Below are positions 8,840 to 16,199 of a stretch of DNA of 35,283 nucleotides, piece after piece. A program made the translations under genes and the position numbers. Position 1 is the stretch's first letter; each line of letters opens with the position of its first letter. The notes under the pieces were generated by a model that saw only the letters and a program-made list of their open reading frames with translations, was not told the DNA's origin and ran no database searches. The stretch is taken from contig PFKE01000123.1 in the NCBI GenBank assembly GCA_002784145.1, positions 1 to 35,283 on the forward strand, in the 5' to 3' direction. This stretch comes from Flavobacteriaceae bacterium CG_4_10_14_3_um_filter_33_47 (lineage in GTDB: Bacteria; Bacteroidota; Bacteroidia; Flavobacteriales; Flavobacteriaceae).

Positions 8840-10480
8840 ATGGCAGAAATAATTAATATGCCACGTTTAAGTGATACCATGGAAGAAGGTACCGTTGCTA
8901 CATGGTTAAAGAAAGTTGGCGATAAAATTAGTGAAGGCGATATTTTAGCTGAAATTGAAACGGATAAAGCAACCATGGAATTTGAATCATTTCATGAAGG
9001 CACTTTGCTTCACATAGGTGTACAAGAAGGCGAAACCACTAAGGTAGATGCTTTATTGGCCATTATTGGAGAAAAAGGCGAAGATATTTCCAGCCTTTTA
9101 AAAGAAGGAACAACTTCAGCATCCAAGCCAGATGTTAAAGAATCTTCAAAGGAAGTTAAAGAATCTGTAACGAAAGAAAAAGCAGAATCTGTCAAAGAAT
9201 CTTCAAATAAAACTAAAATTCCTGAAGGTGTTACCGTAGTAACCATGCCACGTTTAAGTGATACTATGGAAGAAGGAACCGTTGCATCATGGTTAAAAAA
9301 AGTTGGCGACAACGTAAGTGAAGGCGATATTTTAGCTGAAATTGAAACGGATAAGGCAACCATGGAATTTGAATCCTTTCAATCAGGTACTTTATTATAT
9401 ATTGGAATCAATGCTGGCGAATCTGCAAAAATAGATGCGTTATTAGCCATTATTGGTCCTGCAGGAACGGATGTTTCTGGCATTGCTGCTAATTTTTCAA
9501 CTGGCTCTAAAGAAGACACATCAAGTGAATCATCTAAAGTTGAAGTAACTCCAAAACAAGAAACTCCAAAAGAAGAAGAAAAAAAGGTTGTAACACCATC
9601 TATTCAAATCACTTCTAACGGAAGATTATACGTATCTCCTTTAGCCAAAAAAATGGCTGAAGAAAAAGGGATTAATTTATCTCAAGTTCAAGGTTCTGGA
9701 GAAAACGGTAGAATTATAAAGCGTGATGTTGAAAACTTTACGCCAGTTGCTGCGGTGTCATCTGCAGCTGCCGTTGGTAAGTTTGTGGCTTCAGGTCAAG
9801 AGGATTTTGATGAAAAACCAAACTCACAAATGCGGAAAGTCATTGCTAAACGCTTGGCTGAATCTAAATTTACGGCACCACATTATTACCTTAATGTAGA
9901 GTTTGATATGGAAAATGCTATCGCATTCCGTGAGCAATTCAACTCCATTCCAAATACTAAAATATCCTATAATGATATGATTGTTAAAGCCTGTGCTTTA
10001 GCATTGAAAAAACATCCACAGGTCAATTCGCAATGGTTTGCAGATAAAATGCGTTTAAATAACCATGTGCACATTGGAGTTGCTGTAGCGGTTGAAGATG
10101 GCTTGGTAGTGCCAGTGGTTAAATTTGCCAATGAGCAAAGTTTACCTCAAATAGGCGCCGCCGTAAAAGATTTTGCAGGAAGAGCTAGAAATAAAAAGCT
10201 AACGCCAGCAGAAATGGAAGGAAGTACGTTTACGGTGTCTAATTTAGGTATGTTTGGTATTGAAAGCTTTACCTCTATCATCAATCAGCCAAATTCTGCA
10301 ATTTTATCCGTGGGAAATATTGTAGAAAAACCAGTGGTTAAAAACGGACAAATAGTAGTTGGTAATACCATGAAATTATCATTAGCCTGCGACCATAGAA
10401 CCGTTGATGGTGCTACTGGATCTCAATTCCTTCAAACATTAAAAGGATATATTGAAAATCCGGTAACGATGCTTATTTAA
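8840..10480 (+). CDS. pdhC: Dihydrolipoamide acetyltransferase, pyruvate dehydrogenase E2
   Basis: Core E2 of pyruvate dehydrogenase, transferring acetyl from lipoate to CoA. The 546-aa protein has two lipoyl domains (about residues 2-80 and 134-212) with lipoylation lysines K43 and K172, both in ETDKATMEFES. Ser/Lys/Glu-rich linkers separate them, a peripheral-subunit-binding domain follows near 263-300 (YVSPLAKKMAEEKGINLSQV...GRIIKRDV), then the catalytic domain (318-546) with H519 and D523 in CDHRTVDG. The TVSNLGMFGIESFTSII segment is typical of pyruvate E2. Gene order pdhA-pdhC and the strong terminator after it suggest a two-gene operon. The two lipoyl domains are unusually alike at DNA level. 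Confidence 0.95.
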   Translation: MAEIINMPRLSDTMEEGTVATWLKKVGDKISEGDILAEIETDKATMEFESFHEGTLLHIGVQEGETTKVDALLAIIGEKGEDISSLLKEGTTSASKPDVKESSKEVKESVTKEKAESVKESSNKTKIPEGVTVVTMPRLSDTMEEGTVASWLKKVGDNVSEGDILAEIETDKATMEFESFQSGTLLYIGINAGESAKIDALLAIIGPAGTDVSGIAANFSTGSKEDTSSESSKVEVTPKQETPKEEEKKVVTPSIQITSNGRLYVSPLAKKMAEEKGINLSQVQGSGENGRIIKRDVENFTPVAAVSSAAAVGKFVASGQEDFDEKPNSQMRKVIAKRLAESKFTAPHYYLNVEFDMENAIAFREQFNSIPNTKISYNDMIVKACALALKKHPQVNSQWFADKMRLNNHVHIGVAVAVEDGLVVPVVKFANEQSLPQIGAAVKDFAGRARNKKLTPAEMEGSTFTVSNLGMFGIESFTSIINQPNSAILSVGNIVEKPVVKNGQIVVGNTMKLSLACDHRTVDGATGSQFLQTLKGYIENPVTMLI

Positions 10481-10517
10481 ATTTGCCCTAACCTCTGTTG
10501 AAGGGTCCCTTTATATT

Positions 10518-10566
10518 AAAACCTGTTTCTCCTAATTACTATCGGGATTGAAGCAGGTTTTTTTTT
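10518..10566 (+). terminator. Terminator after pdhC
   Basis: A 12-bp stem with one G-U pair (AAAACCTGTTTC at 10518-10529 with GAAGCAGGTTTT at 10550-10561) and a 20-nt loop is followed by a T-run to 10566. It separates pdhAC from the downstream peptidase gene. Confidence 0.8.
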
Positions 10567-10592
10567 ATCTTTAAACTCAAATTTAATTGTTT

Positions 10593-11540
10593 ATGAAAAA
10601 AATAGTGGTTTTAGTTGGTGTACTATGGTTGGTTGGCTGTAAATATTCGGTTAATAGTCAAGTAGAAAACATTCAAATTACCGTAAATCAAGTTAAGGAA
10701 CATGTTGAGTTTTTAGCTTCAGATGATTTACATGGGCGAAATACCGGAACAGAAGGCATTGAAAAAGCGGCAAAATATATTGAAAATATATTCATTAAAA
10801 ATAATATCAAGCCCTATTTCCAAACCTATAGAGACTCCTTTAATGCAAAAGATGTTGTGGGTTATAATATATTGGGTTATATTGAAGGCAACGACCGTAA
10901 ATTAAAACATGAGTTTGTTGTTCTTGGGGCACATTACGACCATATTGGTACTGGAAAGCTGGTAGATGGCGATTCTATTGCTAATGGTGCTAATGATAAT
11001 GCTGCTGGAACAAGTGCTGTTATAGAATTAGCTAAGTATTTTGCCTCTACAAAAAGTAATAAACGCAGTATTCTTATAGCACTTTTTTCAGCTGAAGAAA
11101 TGGGGCTTTTAGGATCCAATCATTTGGCCAAAAAGCTGCATGGTCAGAACATAGATTTATACACGATGCTAAATTTTGAAATGATTGGGGTTCCATTTAA
11201 AGATAGAAATTATGTATCGTTCGTAACAGGTTATGAGTTGTCTAACATGTCAGATAAAATAAATGAGTATGCAAGTTCTAATTTCACAGGATTTTCTGAA
11301 GTATCTAAAAAATATAATCTGTTTAGGCAATCCGATAATTATGCTTTTTATTCAGAATTTAAACTACCATGTCAAACCATTTCAACATGCGATTTATCAA
11401 ACTATGACTATTATCACCACGTAGATGATGAAGCCGATAAATTAGATTATGAACATATGGCAAGTTTTGTAAATAAGGTCATTCCTGCTATTGAAGCCAT
11501 GTGCAATACAGCAACTAAAGAAATAAAAATGCATGAATAA
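10593..11540 (+). CDS. M28 family metallopeptidase lipoprotein
   Basis: Predicted zinc aminopeptidase anchored as a lipoprotein in the cell envelope. I start it at the ATG at 10593 (MKKIVVLVGVLWLVGC, lipobox LVGC) and not at the TTG two codons earlier. The mature protein is about 300 aa. M28 metal motifs appear in order: VLGAHYDHIG, NGANDNAAGTSAVIELA, ALFSAEEMGLLGS (catalytic Glu and metal Glu), FEMIG, and the final metal His in YYHHVDDEADKLDY. The compact size and lack of a PA insert fit simple bacterial M28 peptidases. Substrate unknown. Its stop overlaps the next gene by 8 nt, so the two are translationally coupled. Confidence 0.88.
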   Translation: MKKIVVLVGVLWLVGCKYSVNSQVENIQITVNQVKEHVEFLASDDLHGRNTGTEGIEKAAKYIENIFIKNNIKPYFQTYRDSFNAKDVVGYNILGYIEGNDRKLKHEFVVLGAHYDHIGTGKLVDGDSIANGANDNAAGTSAVIELAKYFASTKSNKRSILIALFSAEEMGLLGSNHLAKKLHGQNIDLYTMLNFEMIGVPFKDRNYVSFVTGYELSNMSDKINEYASSNFTGFSEVSKKYNLFRQSDNYAFYSEFKLPCQTISTCDLSNYDYYHHVDDEADKLDYEHMASFVNKVIPAIEAMCNTATKEIKMHE

Positions 11541-12219
11541 TAAAACGGTTGTTATTACAGGAACCAGCAGAGGTATTGGGTTTGAGTTAGTTCAATGCTT
11601 TGCTAAAGCAGGTCATCATGTTTTGGCATTGTCTCGAAATGATATGCCTGTTAAAAATCTGAAACTAGAGAATGTTACAGCTTTACCATTTGATTTGTGT
11701 AAAACCACTGATTACCAAAAGATAGAGCAGTTTATTAAGCGCCAATGGACTCAAGTAGATATTTTAATTAACAATGCTGGTGCTTTGCTCAATAAACCAT
11801 TTTCTGAAACCAATAGTCAAGAATTTGAACGTGTTTATAAAACCAATGTGTTTGGGGTTGCCGAATTAACCCGAGTGGTTTTGCCTTTTATGAAAAAAGA
11901 AAGCCATGTGGTTACCATCAGCTCCATGGGCGGCGTTCAAGGGAGTATGAAGTTTCCGGGATTGGCTGCTTATAGTTCCAGTAAAGCCGCAGTGATTACA
12001 CTTACCGAGTTGTTAGCGGAAGAATATAAACAAACCGGACCAAGCTTTAATGTGTTGGCATTGGGTGCCGTTCAAACCGAAATGCTTGAAGAAGCCTTTC
12101 CAGGATATAAAGCTTCTTTATCAGCTTTAGAAATGGCACAATATATTTTCGATTTTTCGCTTCATGGAAACAAATACTACAACGGTAAGTTGTTGCAGGT
12201 TTCTAATTCTACACCATAG
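11533..12219 (+). CDS. SDR family NAD(P)-dependent oxidoreductase
   Basis: Classical short-chain dehydrogenase/reductase, 228 aa. The cofactor motif TGTSRGIGFE is at residues 9-18, NNAG at 80-83, the catalytic Ser in VTISSMGG, and YxxxK as Y147...K151 in YSSSKAAV. Substrate cannot be inferred. It overlaps the end of the M28 peptidase gene by 8 nt and is followed 3 nt later by a HAD phosphatase, so the three form a compact transcription unit. The C-terminus is short (LLQVSNSTP), with little substrate-loop sequence. Confidence 0.9.
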   Translation: MNNKTVVITGTSRGIGFELVQCFAKAGHHVLALSRNDMPVKNLKLENVTALPFDLCKTTDYQKIEQFIKRQWTQVDILINNAGALLNKPFSETNSQEFERVYKTNVFGVAELTRVVLPFMKKESHVVTISSMGGVQGSMKFPGLAAYSSSKAAVITLTELLAEEYKQTGPSFNVLALGAVQTEMLEEAFPGYKASLSALEMAQYIFDFSLHGNKYYNGKLLQVSNSTP

Positions 12220-12222
12220 TTT

Positions 12223-12861
12223 ATGAGCCAATATAAATGTGTAATTTTCGATTGTGATGGTGTATTGGTTGATAGTGAGCCTATAAGCAATCAAATTTTG
12301 ACCGATATGGCTAATAAGTTAGGTGCGAATACGGATTTAGATTTTGCTATGAAGCACTTTAAAGGCAGTCATTTTAAAGACTGTATAAAAATCATTGAAA
12401 GTCGTATAAATCAACTCGTTCCAGAGACGTTTGAAACCGAATATAGAACTCAAAGTTTAGAAGCTTTTGAAAAACATTTAAAACCTATTAAAGGTATCAA
12501 AGAGGTAATAGAGCATTTAACCTTGCCTTTTTGTGTGGCATCTAGTGGCATGGAATCTAAGATGAGGTTTAATTTAAACTTGGTAGGGTTATTGCCTTAT
12601 TTTGAAAACAAATTGTTTAGTTGTTATACCATTCAAAAGTTTAAACCAGAACCCGATGTCTTTTTATGGGCCGCCAAAACCATGGGTTATAAACCTCACG
12701 AATGTATTGTTATAGAAGACAGTGTTTTAGGCGTGCAAGGCGCTGTAAATGGTGGTTTTGATGTTTTTGGGTTTACCCAACACGATACCAATAACGAGCT
12801 GGAAGTATTAGCTACAAAAACCTTTAACAACATGGATGATTTGTTAAAGATGCTGTATTAA
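12223..12861 (+). CDS. HAD superfamily hydrolase, beta-phosphoglucomutase-like
   Basis: Haloacid-dehalogenase-type phosphatase or phosphomutase, 212 aa. Motif I is FDCDGVLVDSEP with nucleophile D10 and acid/base D12. Motif II Ser/Thr is in CVASSGMESKM, motif III Lys in KFKPEPDVFLWAAK, and motif IV acids in VIEDSVLGVQGA. The alpha-helical cap between residues ~17 and 85 places it in subfamily IA with beta-phosphoglucomutase and sugar-phosphate phosphatases. Exact substrate not inferable. It is the last gene of the peptidase-SDR-HAD unit, and converges with the histidine kinase gene 79 nt away. Confidence 0.87.
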   Translation: MSQYKCVIFDCDGVLVDSEPISNQILTDMANKLGANTDLDFAMKHFKGSHFKDCIKIIESRINQLVPETFETEYRTQSLEAFEKHLKPIKGIKEVIEHLTLPFCVASSGMESKMRFNLNLVGLLPYFENKLFSCYTIQKFKPEPDVFLWAAKTMGYKPHECIVIEDSVLGVQGAVNGGFDVFGFTQHDTNNELEVLATKTFNNMDDLLKMLY

Positions 12862-12940
12862 GTGTGGTTTATGTAAAGGTTTCTAATGGGTTTAAAACCA
12901 TAGGCATGTATTACTTTAGGATTGTCTTACATTATTTTTT

Positions 12941-14308
12941 TTACAAATGTTTACTAATTAGGGTCAGTAAATGGTCTTTATGTATGGGTTTGCTTATATA
13001 ATCCATACAACCGGCGTCCATAGCTTTTTGTGTTTCATCTTCCATGGCATAAGCTGTTTGAGCAATGACTTTAATGAGAGGTTTTAACTCTTTTATTTTG
13101 ATGGTTGTTTCATAACCATTCAAATCGGGCAAGCGAATATCCATAAGTACCAAATCTAAAGGTTGTTTTAATGAAATTTCTACAGCTTCTTTGCCCAATG
13201 AAGTATGAACCACATGAACTCCACAATGAGTTAGTATTTCTTTAAGATATTCAGCATTATAAATGTCGTCTTCAACAATTAAAATGGTTTTATTGATAAG
13301 GTTGTGAAACTTGGACAATTTAGAAGTAGATGAATTTTCCTCTAAAGGTTGAACCGTTTTATAGGGAAAAGAGAAAAAGAAGGTGCTACCTTTTCCGGGT
13401 TCTGATTCCAAAAATAATTCACCACCTAATAAACTTACCAATCCTTTAGCAATGGATAAACCTAAACCCGTGCCGGCATTTACTTCTGAATTTTGTTGTA
13501 ATTGGCTAAATCGTTCATAAATAATTTGTTGTTTATCAAAAGGAATTCCAATTCCTGTGTCTGAAATATAAAAGACAGCCTTCTTATTGTCATCTAATTT
13601 GCAACCACCCATAATGGAGCCTGTATTGGTAAACTTAAAAGCGTTGCTTATTAAATTTATAAATATTTGTTTCAACTTCACTTTATCGGTATAAATTAAA
13701 TGCTGGTCAGTATCGTTAAACGCATGTAACGAAAACTTAATGTGTTGTTTGCCCATACGATTTTGATATTCAACAAAAAAGGTTTGCAGTTCTGCAAATA
13801 ATGCTTTCAAATCACATACGTGATGATTAACAGACAATTGTCCCGATTCTATTTTTGAAATGTCTAGGATATCGTTTATAATATCCAATAAATCATGGCT
13901 TCGTTGTTTTATAATTTCAGAATATTTCTGGAGTTTGGTTTTGTCATCAAAAGTATCGGCCAATAAACTTGAAAACCCCATGATGGCATTCATGGGCGTT
14001 CTTATTTCGTGACTCATATTTTGTAGAAAGGCCGTTTTAAGGCGGTCGCTTTCTTCAGCTTTTTTTTTGGCCGTTTTCAATGCTTTTTCGGTTAACCGCA
14101 ATTGTTTTAAGTGCCTTTTGATGTAAATAAAAAAGAGTAGTCCGGTTACAAAAACATAAAACCATCCTTTATAGGTTTGTATTTCGGTTAAAATATTAAT
14201 GTCTTGAATAATAGAATTAAGAAACCAATCCGAAAATAAAATCCAGAAACCACCTATAATGAAATAAATTATGGTAATGCGATATTCAAATTTTAATCTT
14301 TTCATCAT
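12941..14308 (-). CDS. Membrane hybrid histidine kinase/response regulator
   Basis: Two-component sensor of 455 aa. Two hydrophobic segments (about residues 11-30 and 47-64) bracket a very short extracytoplasmic loop (~16 residues), so there is no obvious ligand domain; sensing may be at or within the membrane. A short coiled linker leads to HisKA with H100 in MSHEIRTPMNAIMGF. HATPase_c shows NLISNAFKFTNTG, DTGIGIP and GTGLGLSIAKGL. A fused receiver domain (about 340-455) has acidic residues in IVEDDIY, phospho-acceptor D390 in MDIRLPDLNGYE, and the Lys of SKPI. No DNA-binding output domain, so an unlinked Hpt or regulator is needed. Its upstream side borders the decayed region at 14430-16197. 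Confidence 0.92.
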   Translation of the reverse strand: MMKRLKFEYRITIIYFIIGGFWILFSDWFLNSIIQDINILTEIQTYKGWFYVFVTGLLFFIYIKRHLKQLRLTEKALKTAKKKAEESDRLKTAFLQNMSHEIRTPMNAIMGFSSLLADTFDDKTKLQKYSEIIKQRSHDLLDIINDILDISKIESGQLSVNHHVCDLKALFAELQTFFVEYQNRMGKQHIKFSLHAFNDTDQHLIYTDKVKLKQIFINLISNAFKFTNTGSIMGGCKLDDNKKAVFYISDTGIGIPFDKQQIIYERFSQLQQNSEVNAGTGLGLSIAKGLVSLLGGELFLESEPGKGSTFFFSFPYKTVQPLEENSSTSKLSKFHNLINKTILIVEDDIYNAEYLKEILTHCGVHVVHTSLGKEAVEISLKQPLDLVLMDIRLPDLNGYETTIKIKELKPLIKVIAQTAYAMEDETQKAMDAGCMDYISKPIHKDHLLTLISKHL

Positions 14309-14429
14309 CTCTTATAACCACATCTGGGCTTTTTGGCCAGCAAAAAAACAATCTTTTGTTAAATAAAACCAGAACAATTTTATGCACTATTTTCTTTTAA
14401 TATTTTAATAGGACGTTATGGGTTGTTTT

Positions 14430-14865
14430 TTATATTTTTCCTTGGTGTTTTGGGTCGAAATCTACCATCCATTCTATACCAAATTGGTCTCTAAACATAC
14501 CAAAATATGAACCCCAAGGGCTGTCACAATGGGTATTTCTATTTGTCCACCTACTGAAAGGCTCTTGAATAATTTGTTAGCTTCTTCACAACTTTCGGCA
14601 CTAATTGATATTTTAGAACGGTGCTCAAGTTCATTAACGTGTCCCAAACTTTCAGGCACGTCATTACCTATTAAAATGTTTTTGCCTATGGGCAAAGCAA
14701 TGAGCATTATTTTATTGGCGTCTTTTTCTTCTATGGTAAATTCTGGACTAGAAGATCTTTTAAACGTATAATTTTCGCGAATTCGCCACTAAAAACCAAC
14801 TTGTAAAATGTAAAGGTCTTTTCGGCGTTTCCATTGAAATTTATATAATAATTAATTAGTGCCAT
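14430..14865 (-). pseudogene. VOC/PhnB-like (glyoxalase-fold) protein, frameshifted
   Basis: Translating the minus strand in three successive frames gives a complete VOC family protein of about 145 aa. Frame one starts at the ATG at 14865 (MALINYYINFNGNAEKTFTF...FSGEFAKIIRLKD). Frame two runs from SSSPEFTIEEKDANKIMLIALP through SISAESCEEANKLFKSLSVGGQIEIPI. Frame three carries the family C-terminus DSPWGSYFGMFRDQFGIEWM then VDFDPKHQGKI and a stop. Frame changes lie near 14755-14765 and near 14525. At the second, ATT GTG ACA would become ATT GGT GAC (I-G-D, the family sequence) if one G were restored. Both look like 1-nt losses. Either a genuine pseudogene or sequencing error; the decayed neighbours favour the former. 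Confidence 0.8.
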
Positions 14866-15060
14866 AAATTGTTTTTTAAAGGTTAGTTTGTTTTCTTTTA
14901 TTCCAAATGCGCCATGCTTTGCATTAAACGGTAAGTGGTTGGGGTTTTTTTAATGGTAACTGAGTCCAACCCATGCCTTGTTGTTTGATAATAAAGGTAT
15001 TAAATTTAAGGATATAAATATGGAAGAAAAAAAAGAGGTTTTTTCGTAAACTTTTGAAAC
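14866..15060 (+). other. Gene-free stretch between two pseudogenes
   Basis: No convincing coding sequence. A minus-strand string KQQGMGWTQLPLKK near 14945-14990 faintly resembles the end of an AHSA1/SRPBCC protein but is too short to call. Otherwise AT-rich with A- and T-runs. Confidence 0.3.
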
Positions 15061-15755
15061 CAAATTTATGAGGACTTTCCGAGAGGAAAATAAGTGGCTT
15101 TGAAGTATGGCTCATAACAGAGACTAGTTGTTTCAAAGGGCTAATGCGATTTTAAACGACCCAGAAGCCGCAAAATATTTTTGGGACACAGGATTTCATT
15201 GGTATGAAGATTGGAAAGAAAGATGGCATACCTATGTATAACGCGGTTAAGAGCGTTTAGGAAGCCTATCCAGATAAAAATTTAATTTTCACAGAAGGCT
15301 GCAATGAAAAATATGATGTAAAAAGAATAGAAACCGAAGACCCAAAATTGGCAGAACGTTACGGCAAATCCATGATTAATGATTTTAACAATGGCAGACT
15401 GGCTTGGACAGATTGGAATATTTTACTTGACGAAACAGGCGACCCAAATTACGTTGGGAATTTATGTTTTTCACCAGTCCATGGCAATACCCAAACGGGA
15501 GAATTAACCCTTACAAATACCTACTATTATATTGGGCATTTTTCAAAATTTATTCGCCCTGAAGCCAAAAGAATAACAGCTTTTTCAAGTTTTAATACCT
15601 TATTGAGCACGGCATTTGTCAATACTGACGGCAGTTTGGTAGTGGTTATCATAAATCAAGGAGAAACGGAACTGGATTTTAGTCTTTCAATAGCTTCAAA
15701 TACTGCTCATTTAAGTGCTTTGGCTCATTCCATCCAAACCATAGTATTAAAGTAA
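15061..15755 (+). pseudogene. C-terminal remnant of a GH30-type glycoside hydrolase
   Basis: Remnant of a glucosylceramidase/beta-1,6-glucanase-like GH30 enzyme. Readable pieces in order: a damaged HNRD followed by TAG (15125-15127), then LFQRANAILNDPEAAKYFWD and TGFHWYEDW; a frame change near 15210-15235; PMYNAVKSV, a TAG at 15258-15260, EAYPDKNLIFTEGCNEKYD (the E at 15294 is the expected GH30 nucleophile); then an open 135-codon stretch with AWTDWNILLDETGDPNYVGN, TGELTLTNTYYYIGHFSKFI and the C-terminal beta-sandwich to the TAA at 15755. The N-terminal two thirds, including the acid/base NEP motif, is absent. The left limit is approximate. Any product would lack an active site. Probably the remains of a secreted polysaccharide-degrading enzyme. 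Confidence 0.82.
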
Positions 15756-15975
15756 ATGTAAAGTTCTTAAAAAATGCAATGTTAAAACATGAATACTTAG
15801 CTTATTAATAATCTCTCGGGCTAGTTTTTCAAAACAAAGTATTGAGTATGTTAAAACCATAAAATTGAGAAAAATCATAAAATTTGAGTTTGTTATTTAG
15901 TTGATTAATTTGTGGCTAGTGCTTTCTTAAAATATTTTTAAGAAGCAGTGGTTTCAAATGTTCCGTAGAGTTTAA
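15756..15975 (+). other. Non-coding stretch between two remnants
   Basis: AT-rich, no open frame recognised. Contains an imperfect hairpin (GCTT, bulged T, CTTAAAA at 15921-15932 pairing with TTTTAAGAAGC at 15936-15946) without a T-run. The last bases before 15976 may be degraded codons of the following esterase remnant. Confidence 0.35.
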
Positions 15976-16197
15976 TTGCTAGAGGACAATCACGTTTTTT
16001 ATCATGCTAAAGCCAAAATCACTAATAATAAATTGGTAATTTATAGTGAAAATGTAAAATATCCAATTGCTCTACATTTTGGATGGGCTGATGATGCAAG
16101 CGATAATAATCTATATAAAAAAGAAGGTTTTCCTGCCGTACCATTTAGAACAGACCATTGGAAAACTATAACAAAAGATGTTAAATACAAACTATAA
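15976..16197 (+). pseudogene. C-terminal remnant of a sialate O-acetylesterase-like protein
   Basis: A 73-codon open stretch (no ATG; TTG follows an in-frame TAA) translates as LEDNHVFYHAKAKITNNKLV ... VKYPIALHFGWADDASDNNLY ... GFPAVPFRTDHWK. This matches the end of sialate O-acetylesterase/SGNH-type esterases, where a beta-sandwich with VKNPVAVRYGWA, NLYN.EGLPASPFRTD is typical. Full-length relatives are about 500-650 aa, so the catalytic SGNH domain is missing. It stops 3 nt before the end of the LysR gene on the opposite strand. With the GH30 remnant it points to a lost glycan-degradation locus. Confidence 0.7.
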
Positions 16198-16199
16198 GA

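Noticed and set aside
9010-9363. Minus-strand 117-codon open frame inside pdhC
   Set aside because: Antisense of lipoyl-domain codons; arises from the repeated, codon-biased sequence.
12884-12904. Possible terminator between the HAD and histidine kinase genes
   Set aside because: Only a short imperfect pairing around GGTTTAAAACC and no T-run next to it.
14325-14347. Hairpin CTGGGC-TTTTT-GGCCAG upstream of the histidine kinase
   Set aside because: One mismatch in a 6-bp stem, followed by As on the plus strand; unsuitable as a terminator and no evidence of regulation.
14529-14771. Plus-strand 80-codon open frame
   Set aside because: It is the antisense of the VOC pseudogene; its translation matches nothing while the minus strand rebuilds a known family.
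14924-15136. Minus-strand 70-codon open frame opposite the GH30 remnant start
   Set aside because: Low-complexity Phe/Lys-rich translation from A/T runs, overlapping the recognisable GH30 codons on the plus strand. A faint AHSA1-like tail (GMGWTQ) is too short to support a gene.
15348-15755. A standalone 135-aa gene
   Set aside because: The translation is the GH30 C-terminus and continues upstream in the same frame through the catalytic FTEG to an in-frame TAG; it is part of a decayed gene and not a separate one.
14430-16197. Mobile element insertion as the cause of decay
   Set aside because: No terminal inverted repeats, target duplications or transposase fragments were seen.
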